Shown one piece after another: positions 6,792 through 13,577 of a DNA stretch of 17,891 nucleotides. Origin of the DNA: JBBDIM01 sp040880405 (lineage in GTDB: Bacteria > Planctomycetota > Planctomycetia > Pirellulales > Pirellulaceae); contig JBBDIM010000146.1 in assembly GCA_040880405.1 (NCBI GenBank), positions 1-17,891 of the forward strand. The letters are read 5' to 3'. The position numbers and the translations under genes were made by a program. Position 1 is the first letter of the stretch; every line of letters begins with the position of its first letter. Under the pieces are notes generated by a model, which was given only the letters and a program-made list of their open reading frames with translations, was not told the DNA's origin and did no database searches.

Positions 6792-8408
6792 TCACGACCC
6801 AGCGACACCGGAGAAGTCCGCATAAGCTAGGTACAGTCCCACCACAAATACCACCAGCATCAGCCCCAAGGGCCAAGCCCAGGGCCAAGGGGTCATGTCG
6901 ACCGCGCCCGACTCCCGTTGCACGTAGGGTTCGGAACGGGGCTTGGCCAGGCGGATGGCGTACATCAAGGCAAGCAGTGAGACGAACACGAGGCCCAGGA
7001 AGTGAAAACCGCGAAACGCGCCATCGACCAGCGACGCTACGCCATCGATTGGGGCGAAGTAGAAAAACGCAATCACCACCACCCCGACCACCAATGCGAT
7101 ATTGGCCGCAATCGCGGGTGTCCGCTTGGAGAAAATCGCCATGAGCACGACCGCGAAAATCGGGATGAAGTACAGCCCGTTCATCTTTTGCAGATAGCCA
7201 AAGATGCTGTCCTGGCCGGCCAGCATCGGTGCCATGCTCATCGAGGCAAAGGCCAGCACCGCAGCAAAGATCTTACCGGTCCAAATCACGCGGCGATCAC
7301 TCGCGTCGGGATGCAGCATTTCCTTGTAAACGCCCAAGCTAAACAACGTGGCGGTGCTATTGAGGGCCGAGTTGTACGAGCTGAGGATCGCCCCGAAGAT
7401 GGCCGCGGCGAAGAAACCAGCCAGCCACTTGGGCAGCACGGTTTGCACCAAGCGACCGTACGCCTCGACCGAAGGAATTCCCTCGTCGGCAAACAGGTGA
7501 AAGGCGATGATGCCTGGTAACACCAGGATCAGCGGGGCCAAAACCTTCAGCCCGCCCGCCATCAGCACGCCCCGTTGTCCTTCCTTCAGGCTGCTCGCTC
7601 CGAAGGTTCGCTGAATGATCTGCTGGTTGGTACACCAGTAAAACAAATTGAGCAGTAGCACTCCGGAAAACAATGTCGACCAAGGCACGGTGGAATCGTT
7701 AGTCCCGAGGGAGTTGAACTTCTCCGGGTGGGTCTCCACCAACGTGTTGTAAGCGGCGATTGGGCCTTCGCTGTTCACGGCATGCAACCCAAACAGCACG
7801 ATCATCGCCCCGCCGACCAGCAGACCAAACCCGTTGATCGTATCGGAGACCGCCACCGTCCGCAGACCGCCGAAAATCGCGTAGATCGAACCGACGATGC
7901 CGATCAACCAGACCACCATCCAGAGCAGAGGCGTGGTACTCAGCCCTGTCATCGTCGGCAGATCGAGAATCCCGATCAGCCCCATTGCTCCGGTATAGAG
8001 GATTATTGGCAACAGGATCCCGGCGTACGCGATAATGAAAATAATGGAGGTAATGGTTCGCGTATGGTTATCGAACCGCTCCGCCAAAAACTCCGGAATC
8101 GTGGAGATCCCGCTTTTCAGGTACCGAGGCAAAAAGAACAAGGCCATGACCACCAGCGAGACACCCGCGATCACTTCCCACGCCATCACGCTGATTCCGT
8201 CGGTGAAGGCGTCGCCATTGAGCCCGATCAATTGCTCGGTCGAGAGGTTGGTCAGCATCAGCGACCCGGCGATGTATCCGCCGGTGAGCGTGCGGCCCGC
8301 GAGGAAGTAACCGGTGGAACTCCCATGGTCGTCTCCCCGCGTCAGCAGGTAAGTAATCACACCGACCAAGGCGGTGAAAAAGATAAACGAGGCGATGGTA
8401 AGTAGCAT
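6792..8408 (-). CDS. Sodium/solute symporter, vSGLT-like (SSS/SLC5 family)
   Basis: The protein has 538 residues and about 14 hydrophobic helices. It is close in length and motif order to the sodium/galactose transporter vSGLT and presumably imports a sugar or similar solute with Na+. Family landmarks visible are the ISAEQ-like stretch LSTEQLIG (56-62), Glu78 in AWEVIAG, YIPEF-like STIPEF (102-107), YWCTNQQIIQRTF (257-269), Lys288 in GGLKVL, and SSYNSALNSTAT (343-354), which includes the Na2-site serines. By alignment from memory, Gln59, Glu78, Asn261 and Lys288 correspond to sugar-contacting residues of vSGLT, while the gating Tyr is replaced by Gln263. The substrate is therefore uncertain. 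The ATG at 8408 is chosen because it starts just before TM1, but its Shine-Dalgarno is weak. The upstream region runs into the N gap 37 nt away, so a longer start cannot be excluded. Confidence 0.9.
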   Translation of the reverse strand: MLLTIASFIFFTALVGVITYLLTRGDDHGSSTGYFLAGRTLTGGYIAGSLMLTNLSTEQLIGLNGDAFTDGISVMAWEVIAGVSLVVMALFFLPRYLKSGISTIPEFLAERFDNHTRTITSIIFIIAYAGILLPIILYTGAMGLIGILDLPTMTGLSTTPLLWMVVWLIGIVGSIYAIFGGLRTVAVSDTINGFGLLVGGAMIVLFGLHAVNSEGPIAAYNTLVETHPEKFNSLGTNDSTVPWSTLFSGVLLLNLFYWCTNQQIIQRTFGASSLKEGQRGVLMAGGLKVLAPLILVLPGIIAFHLFADEGIPSVEAYGRLVQTVLPKWLAGFFAAAIFGAILSSYNSALNSTATLFSLGVYKEMLHPDASDRRVIWTGKIFAAVLAFASMSMAPMLAGQDSIFGYLQKMNGLYFIPIFAVVLMAIFSKRTPAIAANIALVVGVVVIAFFYFAPIDGVASLVDGAFRGFHFLGLVFVSLLALMYAIRLAKPRSEPYVQRESGAVDMTPWPWAWPLGLMLVVFVVGLYLAYADFSGVAGS

Positions 8409-8445
8409 GAGTGGGAGGCTCGTGAAAAGTCGCGTGATGGGATAT

Positions 8446-8545
8446 NNNNNNNNNNNNNNNNNNNNNNNNNNNNNNNNNNNNNNNNNNNNNNNNNNNNNNN
8501 NNNNNNNNNNNNNNNNNNNNNNNNNNNNNNNNNNNNNNNNNNNNN
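8446..8545. other. Assembly gap of 100 Ns
   Basis: A run of exactly 100 undetermined bases is the usual placeholder for a scaffold gap of unknown size. It removes the promoter region of the symporter and makes adjacency of the symporter and the lipoprotein cluster provisional. Confidence 0.98.
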
Positions 8546-8740
8546 CCGCGTACAATGAAGCATGGAACAGGCGGAAGCATTTTTACAGAGGAGGCAGAGC
8601 AATGAATTACCTCATTTGCATTTTGCGAGAGCAAAAGACCCGGCGCTAAACCGCGTGGGTCGACGAATCAGCCTCGGACAGGCCGCGTAATCGTTGGCCA
8701 GTCCCCAGGGACACCGTCCCAAGGATTTCCCCCGCCAGCC
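8546..8740. other. Segment between the N gap and the lipoprotein stop
   Basis: The first 100 nt are A/T-rich for this window and contain a TACAAT (8551-8556), an AGGAGG (8589-8594) and a 15-codon plus-strand ORF. The remainder up to the lipoprotein stop has only a weak hairpin around 8707-8720 without a T-run, so no clear terminator. Confidence 0.5.
8602..8649 (+). CDS. Possible small ORF, 15 residues
   Basis: The ORF encodes MNYLICILREQKTRR and stops at TAA. What makes it worth listing is its signals. A perfect AGGAGG lies 7 nt before the ATG, the best Shine-Dalgarno I noticed in the window, and a TACAAT that could be a -10 box lies 45 nt before the ATG. Any -35 would fall in the N gap. The peptide is a short hydrophobic core with a basic tail. 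It could be a leader peptide, the end of a gene lost in the gap (the frame stays open back to the gap), or chance. Confidence 0.2.
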   Translation: MNYLICILREQKTRR

Positions 8741-9394
8741 TTAGGGCTCGTCGGTTGGGGATCTAGGAGCGACAAACCCGGCTTCCGGCATCGTTACCGG
8801 TTCCAGATCGATGCCCGCCAAGCCAAAGGTCCCCAACAGTGGGAGGCCTATCATCCGCGCGGTCACCGTGGCCTCGCCCGGCTGCTCGATCTTCACTATG
8901 CCCACCGGGGTCCTTGTGACTTCGGTGGGTTCTTCGGTTAAAGGGAGGGTCGCTTCGACCCGCTGTTCCCTTTCGGGCTCCTCTGCTTTGAGGGTGACCC
9001 GAATTCGCGCTTCGGCGGTTGGCCCCGTGGCGCTGGAAATGACCACCACATGGTACTCGCCTGGTCGTATCCACTTGGCTCTCCAGCGGACGGTTTGGTC
9101 CGTGGTAGAGAAGCCGCGGATCAGGTCGTAGTCGTCCCAATCGAGCGCCTCGTGAGAAAGTGTCCCCACCAACGGGCTCAATCTCACGGCCCCGTCGGAT
9201 CCTTGGGTGGTGAGCACACCAGACGGCTCGACGTCTTCGTCGAGCGGCGGGGTTAAACCCCGCCGCTCTGTCCCCGGCGCTTGCACCGGTGGCGGTTGCC
9301 GCGTGGGGACGGGGTCTGGCTCAGTGCCACAGCCGCTTAGGATCCCCAGCCAGATGGTCAGCAGTAAAGAGCACAACCCCAATGGACTACGCAA
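8741..9394 (-). CDS. Small lipoprotein with beta-rich domain
   Basis: From the TTG at 9394 the protein has 217 residues and a clear lipoprotein signal: a basic-then-hydrophobic N-terminus (MRSPLG, then LLLTIWLGI) and the lipobox LSGC, so the mature protein starts with a lipidated Cys near residue 22. A Pro-rich linker follows, then a domain of alternating beta strands (VRWRAKWIRPGEYHVVVIS, ATVTARMIGLPLLGTFGL). This pattern recalls galactose-binding or CBM-like beta sandwiches, but I cannot assign it. The TTG is preferred because GGAGG (minus strand of 9404-9408) lies 9 nt upstream and because it overlaps the stop of the preceding GNAT gene. An ATG at 9466 would give an atypical 24-residue extension before the signal. 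A perfect 27-bp palindrome lies inside the linker coding region. Confidence 0.75.
   Translation of the reverse strand: MRSPLGLCSLLLTIWLGILSGCGTEPDPVPTRQPPPVQAPGTERRGLTPPLDEDVEPSGVLTTQGSDGAVRLSPLVGTLSHEALDWDDYDLIRGFSTTDQTVRWRAKWIRPGEYHVVVISSATGPTAEARIRVTLKAEEPEREQRVEATLPLTEEPTEVTRTPVGIVKIEQPGEATVTARMIGLPLLGTFGLAGIDLEPVTMPEAGFVAPRSPTDEP
9242..9268. repeat. Perfect 27-bp palindrome inside the lipoprotein gene
   Basis: GAGCGGCGGGGTT (9242-9254) is followed by one A and then its exact reverse complement (9256-9268). It encodes part of the Pro-rich linker after the lipobox. A weaker 6-bp stem (9227-9232 with 9239-9244) abuts it. A GC-rich palindrome this perfect in coding DNA suggests insertion of a REP-like unit at a tolerant site. 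Confidence 0.8.
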
Positions 9395-10805
9395 CGGGCA
9401 GATCCTCCAGTGGTGGGAACCAGGGTGGCTGGTAGGGGAACAAGGTCTCGGCGACGGTTTGGGCAAGTTGCGTCGAAGCGGTGATTTGCTCGCGTGCCAG
9501 CGCGGTCTTCAGGCAGAGATCTCCCAGCATCAGCCGCACCAGTTGTCCCAGGTCGAGCCCCAAGTAACTCCGTCCCAGTTTGCCGTCCGTCAGGATTGCT
9601 CGACGGGAGGTCAGGTGCAGGGCGTATTTCTCCTCCCCAATCAGCAGACCTAAATCCAACGGCAACGAAAGCCCCGCCCCTTTGGCCCGCGCGTGGAGCC
9701 GCGGCCCCATCTCGGCCAACCACTTGAGCGGATCGTGCATCCGCACCAACACTTGTTCAAAAGGGCGCGGGGGCGACTCGGTTTGGGCGGCGCGGATCAA
9801 CGGGTGCAGCGGATCGCTGGCTGGGTTGTTGAATTCTACCTCGCGGCGATCCGCCTCATACAGGTCTCCACAAATCCGCGCGAACAGGGGTGCCCTCGCA
9901 TGATCCGCCTCGGGATTGGTCACGAGTTCCAGAATCCGCCGATCCTTCACCACGGCGTACCCAACAATCCGCCGGGTTGCGTCCTCCAGGGCCGGTTTGT
10001 TGCCACCGGTCATTGCCACGTAGAGGCACTCGAACGCCTTCCGCCGGAGCAGCCACCGCCACAAGGCCTGATCTCGCCGCGTACCGAGTTGATGGCGTTG
10101 CTGGAACTGATCGTAAATCGAGATCAGGGCCTCTACCTCCACCTGCCGCATCAGGCGAATCGATAGGGGTGCGTTGACCTTGGCCTGAGATGCCAGCGGA
10201 TGAGGCTCTTCCACCGGGTGCTGCAAGCTCGCCAGAATCCGTTCGGTCGGGGCGACGCTGATCGAAGCGGGAGAGAGGGGTGTCCAGCCGTAGTTCAAAA
10301 GCAACTGAGCGGTCCCTGGGTTGGCGCGATAAACCACCAAGGGGCATTGGCTGGCTTGGAGCACGCGATCGATCCCGGAGAGCAGCGGACCAGCGATGGT
10401 GTCGGCGGGATGTTCCGGGGCGAGGACCAACTGACTGGCCTGAATCAAGCGCGTCGACTCACCGCCGATCCAGCCGTCGCGAGGAATGCAATGGATGTGC
10501 CCCACCAACTCCTTGCCGCGGCGACAAACCAACCGCTGGCGAGGATGGTACCCTGGGCGTTCCTGCTGGGAATGCAGGTCGTTCTCGCTACCAGGAAAGC
10601 GGCCATGCCGCATCAGCCGGAGGATCGCGAATTGGTCCCCTTCCTCGGCATGGGTTACCGTGGTGGAAGGGTTGGGGGACGCGGCCTGCGCTGCGGATCG
10701 GATCGGAATGGCCGCGGATGCCGCTGGCGAATCGGATCGGCGATCGTCCGCCGCCGGACGAACGGCGCGAGCAGGTTGGGAGTGCGACGAATCGGCTCTA
10801 CGCAT
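9387..10805 (-). CDS. Eis-like protein: tandem GNAT domains plus C-terminal SCP2-like domain
   Basis: The protein has 472 residues from the ATG at 10805. After a disordered Ser/Ala/Arg-rich leader of about 50 residues comes a GNAT domain (about 55-210). Its acetyl-CoA pyrophosphate loop region reads VLAPEHPADTIAGPLL and lacks the usual R/Q-x-x-G-x-G/A. A second GNAT-like domain follows (about 220-350, with RIVGYAVVKDRR and LFARICGDLYEADRREVEF). The C-terminal 110 residues resemble the sterol-carrier-type domain of Eis acetyltransferases (ALHLTSRRAILTDGKLG, then LDLGQLVRLMLGDL). Eis enzymes N-acetylate amines, but the substrate here is unknown. The 10805 ATG is preferred over a TTG at 10865 because GGAG lies 8 nt upstream. 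The gene follows the BshC-like gene by 88 nt and overlaps the lipoprotein by 8 nt. Confidence 0.8.
   Translation of the reverse strand: MRRADSSHSQPARAVRPAADDRRSDSPAASAAIPIRSAAQAASPNPSTTVTHAEEGDQFAILRLMRHGRFPGSENDLHSQQERPGYHPRQRLVCRRGKELVGHIHCIPRDGWIGGESTRLIQASQLVLAPEHPADTIAGPLLSGIDRVLQASQCPLVVYRANPGTAQLLLNYGWTPLSPASISVAPTERILASLQHPVEEPHPLASQAKVNAPLSIRLMRQVEVEALISIYDQFQQRHQLGTRRDQALWRWLLRRKAFECLYVAMTGGNKPALEDATRRIVGYAVVKDRRILELVTNPEADHARAPLFARICGDLYEADRREVEFNNPASDPLHPLIRAAQTESPPRPFEQVLVRMHDPLKWLAEMGPRLHARAKGAGLSLPLDLGLLIGEEKYALHLTSRRAILTDGKLGRSYLGLDLGQLVRLMLGDLCLKTALAREQITASTQLAQTVAETLFPYQPPWFPPLEDLPVA
9404..9408 (-). promoter_or_regulatory. Shine-Dalgarno supporting the TTG start of the lipoprotein
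   Basis: GGAGG on the minus strand, 9 nt before the TTG at 9394 and inside the last codons of the GNAT gene. It decides between the TTG start and the upstream ATG at 9466, and implies translational coupling. Confidence 0.55.
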
Positions 10806-10893
10806 AAACACGACTCCGTTCGGATAGCACCAAATCCAGAGAATTCTCCGGAGAGGCAGGCGCAAAGGATTAACCGTCCCTTACACCCCTAAC

Positions 10894-12504
10894 TTATGCT
10901 GCGTCGTGGGACAGGTCCAGTAGCAAACTTCGCAAAGTTTGCTCCGGATACAGAGACCAAGGGTACTCCCGAAATTCGCGGACCGCTTGGCGCTCGGCCG
11001 CCGCGCCCGCCTCGGCCAACAGCACAAGCAGCCGCGACTCCGCTTGCCCTACCAGCGGTTCGAACTGCCGGTTCACCTCCATCAATCGTTGATGCCAAGC
11101 GATCTTCTCTGCCTTCTCGGGAACCTCCGCCAGCAGGTCGCGCTTGGTTTCCAGAAGCCCTGAAACCCCAGGCCGTAGCCGCGCTTCCACCGCGAGGTAA
11201 CGATCCGGATTGAACCGCAAATCGCGGAGCTGCGATTCGACCTCTTGGACCGAAAGTACCGGGGTTTCTTCGGTCGGCAACGGCAGATGAACGGTTGACG
11301 TTGCCACTTGAAACCCGGGCGCCGTCAAACCAAAGAAGCGAGCCAAAATGGAATCGGTCACTTGGTCGTACTTGGCCCCGCCGATTCCGTGAATGAATCC
11401 ATCGGCCAGGGCCATCCGCATGTACATGGTGGTAAGCAGGGCCTTTGGGCGAAGGTAGACACCCTCCTCCGCCAAGCGGCGGAGGGCCCTCACCGCGGCC
11501 TCTCCTTCCCCCGGGATCTCCACGTGCCATCCCTCTTGGTCGGATAGCTCCAGGTGGTCTCCCACCTGCCGGACCAACAGTCGGCGACGGTGCGGCTCGG
11601 CGTCGGTCCAAACCCACAGCGGTGCCTCCAGCGTCGCGCCTACCTCTTCCAAGCAAGGAACCGGATGAGAAGTGCTGCGAATGTGGTGCGTCCCGCGATA
11701 CGCGCGGACACTCTCGTTGTAAGCCAGATGCAACCGGGGGAGGTTCCGCAGCAGATGCAGCGTGAACCTAAAAAAACCTTCCGTGCCGCACAGTTGTCCC
11801 AGTGGGACTTCCAGCGAGCGGTTGCCCCACGCGGCTTCCAGTTGATGCCGCGCCTTACTAAACGCCAGACCCGGCCGGTTCCCTTGGTCAATCTGCCGCA
11901 GAACTTCCGGCCAATAGCTCTCCAGAAGCGTATCGCGGTGCTCCACGGGCAAGGTTGCCTTGACCCGGTCGGCGAAGCTCCGCAGCAGCGGCATGTTTTG
12001 CGTGCCGGTCATCTCCCATGCCAGCCGTTCTCCGGGGTCGTCATACGCAACGCGAACGCGCGTTAAATCGTCGGCCTCTCCCGTAGGAACCAACACCGAA
12101 GGGAGCGCCGCCACATCGCTGTCGGCGATCACATGCACCGCCAACCCGGCGGTCTGCTGAGCCAGGCTACCCGCCACGAAATTTTTGAACCAAACACCGG
12201 GGTGATAGAGCGCCGGCTGATGCCCTGAGAGGATCAGCGGCACATCGGTTTCCGGCAGGGGAAATGGGCGCAAATAGCTCCAGGTGTGGCGGCAGGCGGT
12301 CTCCAGCAGATTCCGCCGCGCCAAGCGGCGGAATTCAGGCAGCGGAAGATCATCAACCAGCACTTCTTCAGCCGCTTGAAACAACCGGCGATTGGCCAGA
12401 ATCTCCTCGGCATACCGCGCAAGCCCCGGTTCCAGCAGCACCGACCCATGCGACCGGGGTGCTTTGAGTGGCCGATATTGGATCGATTCACTGGTAGAGG
12501 ACAT
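10894..12504 (-). CDS. BshC-like protein (putative cysteine-adding enzyme family)
   Basis: The protein has 536 residues, close to the roughly 540 of bacillithiol-synthesis enzyme BshC, which joins Cys to glucosamine-malate. Two regions line up with my memory of that family. ILSGHQPALYHPGVWFKNF (91-109) and the following HVIADSDV match the Rossmann-core TGQQPGLF and later SEDHD motifs. LRPKALLTTMYMRMAL (about 360-375) then IHGIGGAKYDQVTD match the LRPVVQDYLLPTLA and GGPGEIAYxAQ blocks. The C-terminal part is Leu/Glu/Arg-rich helix, like the BshC coiled coil. Similarity is distant, and the exact reaction is not established. The ATG at 12504 is chosen because it is the first ATG in frame and lies 14 nt after the stop of the glycosyltransferase gene; the Shine-Dalgarno is weak. 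Several small perfect hairpins occur within the gene. Confidence 0.65.
   Translation of the reverse strand: MSSTSESIQYRPLKAPRSHGSVLLEPGLARYAEEILANRRLFQAAEEVLVDDLPLPEFRRLARRNLLETACRHTWSYLRPFPLPETDVPLILSGHQPALYHPGVWFKNFVAGSLAQQTAGLAVHVIADSDVAALPSVLVPTGEADDLTRVRVAYDDPGERLAWEMTGTQNMPLLRSFADRVKATLPVEHRDTLLESYWPEVLRQIDQGNRPGLAFSKARHQLEAAWGNRSLEVPLGQLCGTEGFFRFTLHLLRNLPRLHLAYNESVRAYRGTHHIRSTSHPVPCLEEVGATLEAPLWVWTDAEPHRRRLLVRQVGDHLELSDQEGWHVEIPGEGEAAVRALRRLAEEGVYLRPKALLTTMYMRMALADGFIHGIGGAKYDQVTDSILARFFGLTAPGFQVATSTVHLPLPTEETPVLSVQEVESQLRDLRFNPDRYLAVEARLRPGVSGLLETKRDLLAEVPEKAEKIAWHQRLMEVNRQFEPLVGQAESRLLVLLAEAGAAAERQAVREFREYPWSLYPEQTLRSLLLDLSHDAA
10922..10943. repeat. Hairpin at the 3' end of the BshC-like gene
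   Basis: AGCAAACTT and its exact reverse complement are separated by 4 nt. The hairpin ends the coding region about 26 nt before the stop. No T-run follows, so it is not a standard terminator. Confidence 0.4.
11466..11485. repeat. 8-bp stem hairpin in the BshC-like gene
   Basis: CCTCCGCC, loop AAGC, GGCGGAGG. It shares the core GCCAAGCGGCGGA with the hairpin at 12310-12334, but both encode the same Arg-Arg-Leu-Ala residues, so codon bias may explain it. Confidence 0.35.
12310..12334. repeat. 10-bp stem hairpin in the BshC-like gene
   Basis: ATTCCGCCGC, a 5-nt loop, then its exact reverse complement. It lies near the 5' part of the coding region (codons for about residues 57-65). Confidence 0.4.
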
Positions 12505-12518
12505 GACGGATGATTTCG

Positions 12519-13259
12519 TTAGCAGGAAGCGATCCGCTGCGGCGGGCATTCGGGGAACCCCGCGCGAGCCATGCTGCGATCGAGCACCAAGTGATAGTAA
12601 TTGAGCCGCGTGGTGCCATCATCCAAGGCCCCACCGAACGAACGGCTTTCATCCAGGTAGATCAGCGGCACCGGCAGTTCGATCACCGAGAGCCCCGCCT
12701 TGGCCGCTTCGACCCAAAGTTCCAACGGCATTGCGTAACCGACCTCAGTGACGTTCAGCTTCGCCAAGGCCGCCACACGGTACGCCTTGAACCCACAAAA
12801 CGCGTCGGTCAATTGGAAGCCGAGCAGGCGATTGATCTCGGCGGTGACCCGTTTGTTGATCCAGCGGCGCTGGGCGGGCGGTTCGCTGTCCCCCTCGTAC
12901 TGCTTGAGGTAGCGGCTGCCGGAGACGATATCGACCCCTTCGCACGCCTTGATGAACCGCGGAATCCGTTGCGGTTCGTGTTGGCCGTCGCAGTCGAGGG
13001 TGACGATCACCTCGAACCCGTTTTCCTGGGCATACTTAAACGCGGTCAGCAGGGCCGCGCCGTAGCCCTGATTCTGCTCGTGATGCACCACGGTGATATC
13101 GGACCGCGCCTCCAGGATTTCGCGGGTCCCATCGCTGGAGCCGTCGTTCACGACGAGGACCGCGTCGCCATACTTGGCGACTTCGTCCAACACGCCAGCC
13201 ACGGTGTCCGCTTCATTAAAGACCGGCAGGGCGATCAGGGCTGAGCCGGAAGATTTCAT
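12519..13259 (-). CDS. Family 2 glycosyltransferase (polyprenyl-phosphate sugar transferase-like)
   Basis: The protein has 246 residues with the GT-A fold signature of family 2. ALIALPVFNEADTV opens the nucleotide-binding domain, VLVVNDGSSDGT (35-45) carries the nucleoside-binding Asp, LDCDGQHEP (89-96) is the DxD-like metal-binding motif, and SGSRYL and TDAFCGFKAYR (151-161) follow as in DPM1/polyprenyl-phosphate mannosyltransferases. No C-terminal membrane helices are present, so it is probably a soluble or peripheral enzyme of the inner membrane. The ATG at 13259 has AAGGGA about 8 nt upstream; a TTG at 13292 is less likely. It is the first gene of a four-gene leftward cluster and is followed by the BshC-like gene after 14 nt. 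Sugar donor and acceptor cannot be told from sequence alone. Confidence 0.9.
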   Translation of the reverse strand: MKSSGSALIALPVFNEADTVAGVLDEVAKYGDAVLVVNDGSSDGTREILEARSDITVVHHEQNQGYGAALLTAFKYAQENGFEVIVTLDCDGQHEPQRIPRFIKACEGVDIVSGSRYLKQYEGDSEPPAQRRWINKRVTAEINRLLGFQLTDAFCGFKAYRVAALAKLNVTEVGYAMPLELWVEAAKAGLSVIELPVPLIYLDESRSFGGALDDGTTRLNYYHLVLDRSMARAGFPECPPQRIASC

Positions 13260-13577
13260 AGAGTGATCCCTTAATGGAAGTTTCGACGCCAAAATAATCG
13301 CACAGCACGCTCCGAATGCCCTCGGTCAGACCGCTATCCACTTCTCACAATAACAGGAAGCCCCACCGCCGGGAAGGTTCCCCCAGCCGAAAAGGGCCTC
13401 TGAGACTGGGCTGAGCGGGTCCGGAAATGTTTCGCTAAACCGTTGGCGAGTAAGGCTTAGCGTGAATAGCACAATTGACCGGAGGACGTTGATCCACAGC
13501 CAGCGACCCAGCCCGGACAATCGTTTCGCCCGCTCTTCGAAGCGAACCTATTGGATGCCGCCCCGCAGGCGAAGGTT
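13260..13577. other. Intergenic region between the Nif3-family gene and the glycosyltransferase
   Basis: These 318 nt should hold the promoter of the four-gene cluster and the end of the ATPase-Nif3 unit. I see a short hairpin (GGGAAGGTTCCC at 13371-13382) without a T-run. A 64-codon minus-strand frame (13326-13520) has no family features or good ribosome site. No convincing promoter, repeat or RNA gene was recognised. Confidence 0.45.

Noticed and set aside
6698..7144. A 148-residue plus-strand frame starting inside the second palindromic element.
   Set aside because: It runs antisense through the well-supported symporter gene, is Arg/Pro-rich as expected of a shadow frame in GC-rich DNA, and has no family motifs.
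8700..8740. Possible terminator after the lipoprotein gene.
   Set aside because: The stem around GGGAC-ACC-GTCCC is short and no T-run follows on the minus strand.
13420..13430. GTCCGGAAAT also found near the right end of the window (17846-17856), suggesting a second copy of a mobile-element end.
   Set aside because: Only about 10 bp are shared and flanking bases diverge at once, so chance is the simpler explanation.
13326..13520. A 64-residue minus-strand frame upstream of the Nif3-family stop region.
   Set aside because: No ribosome-binding site, no recognisable motif, and it ends in Cys/Gly-rich low-information sequence.
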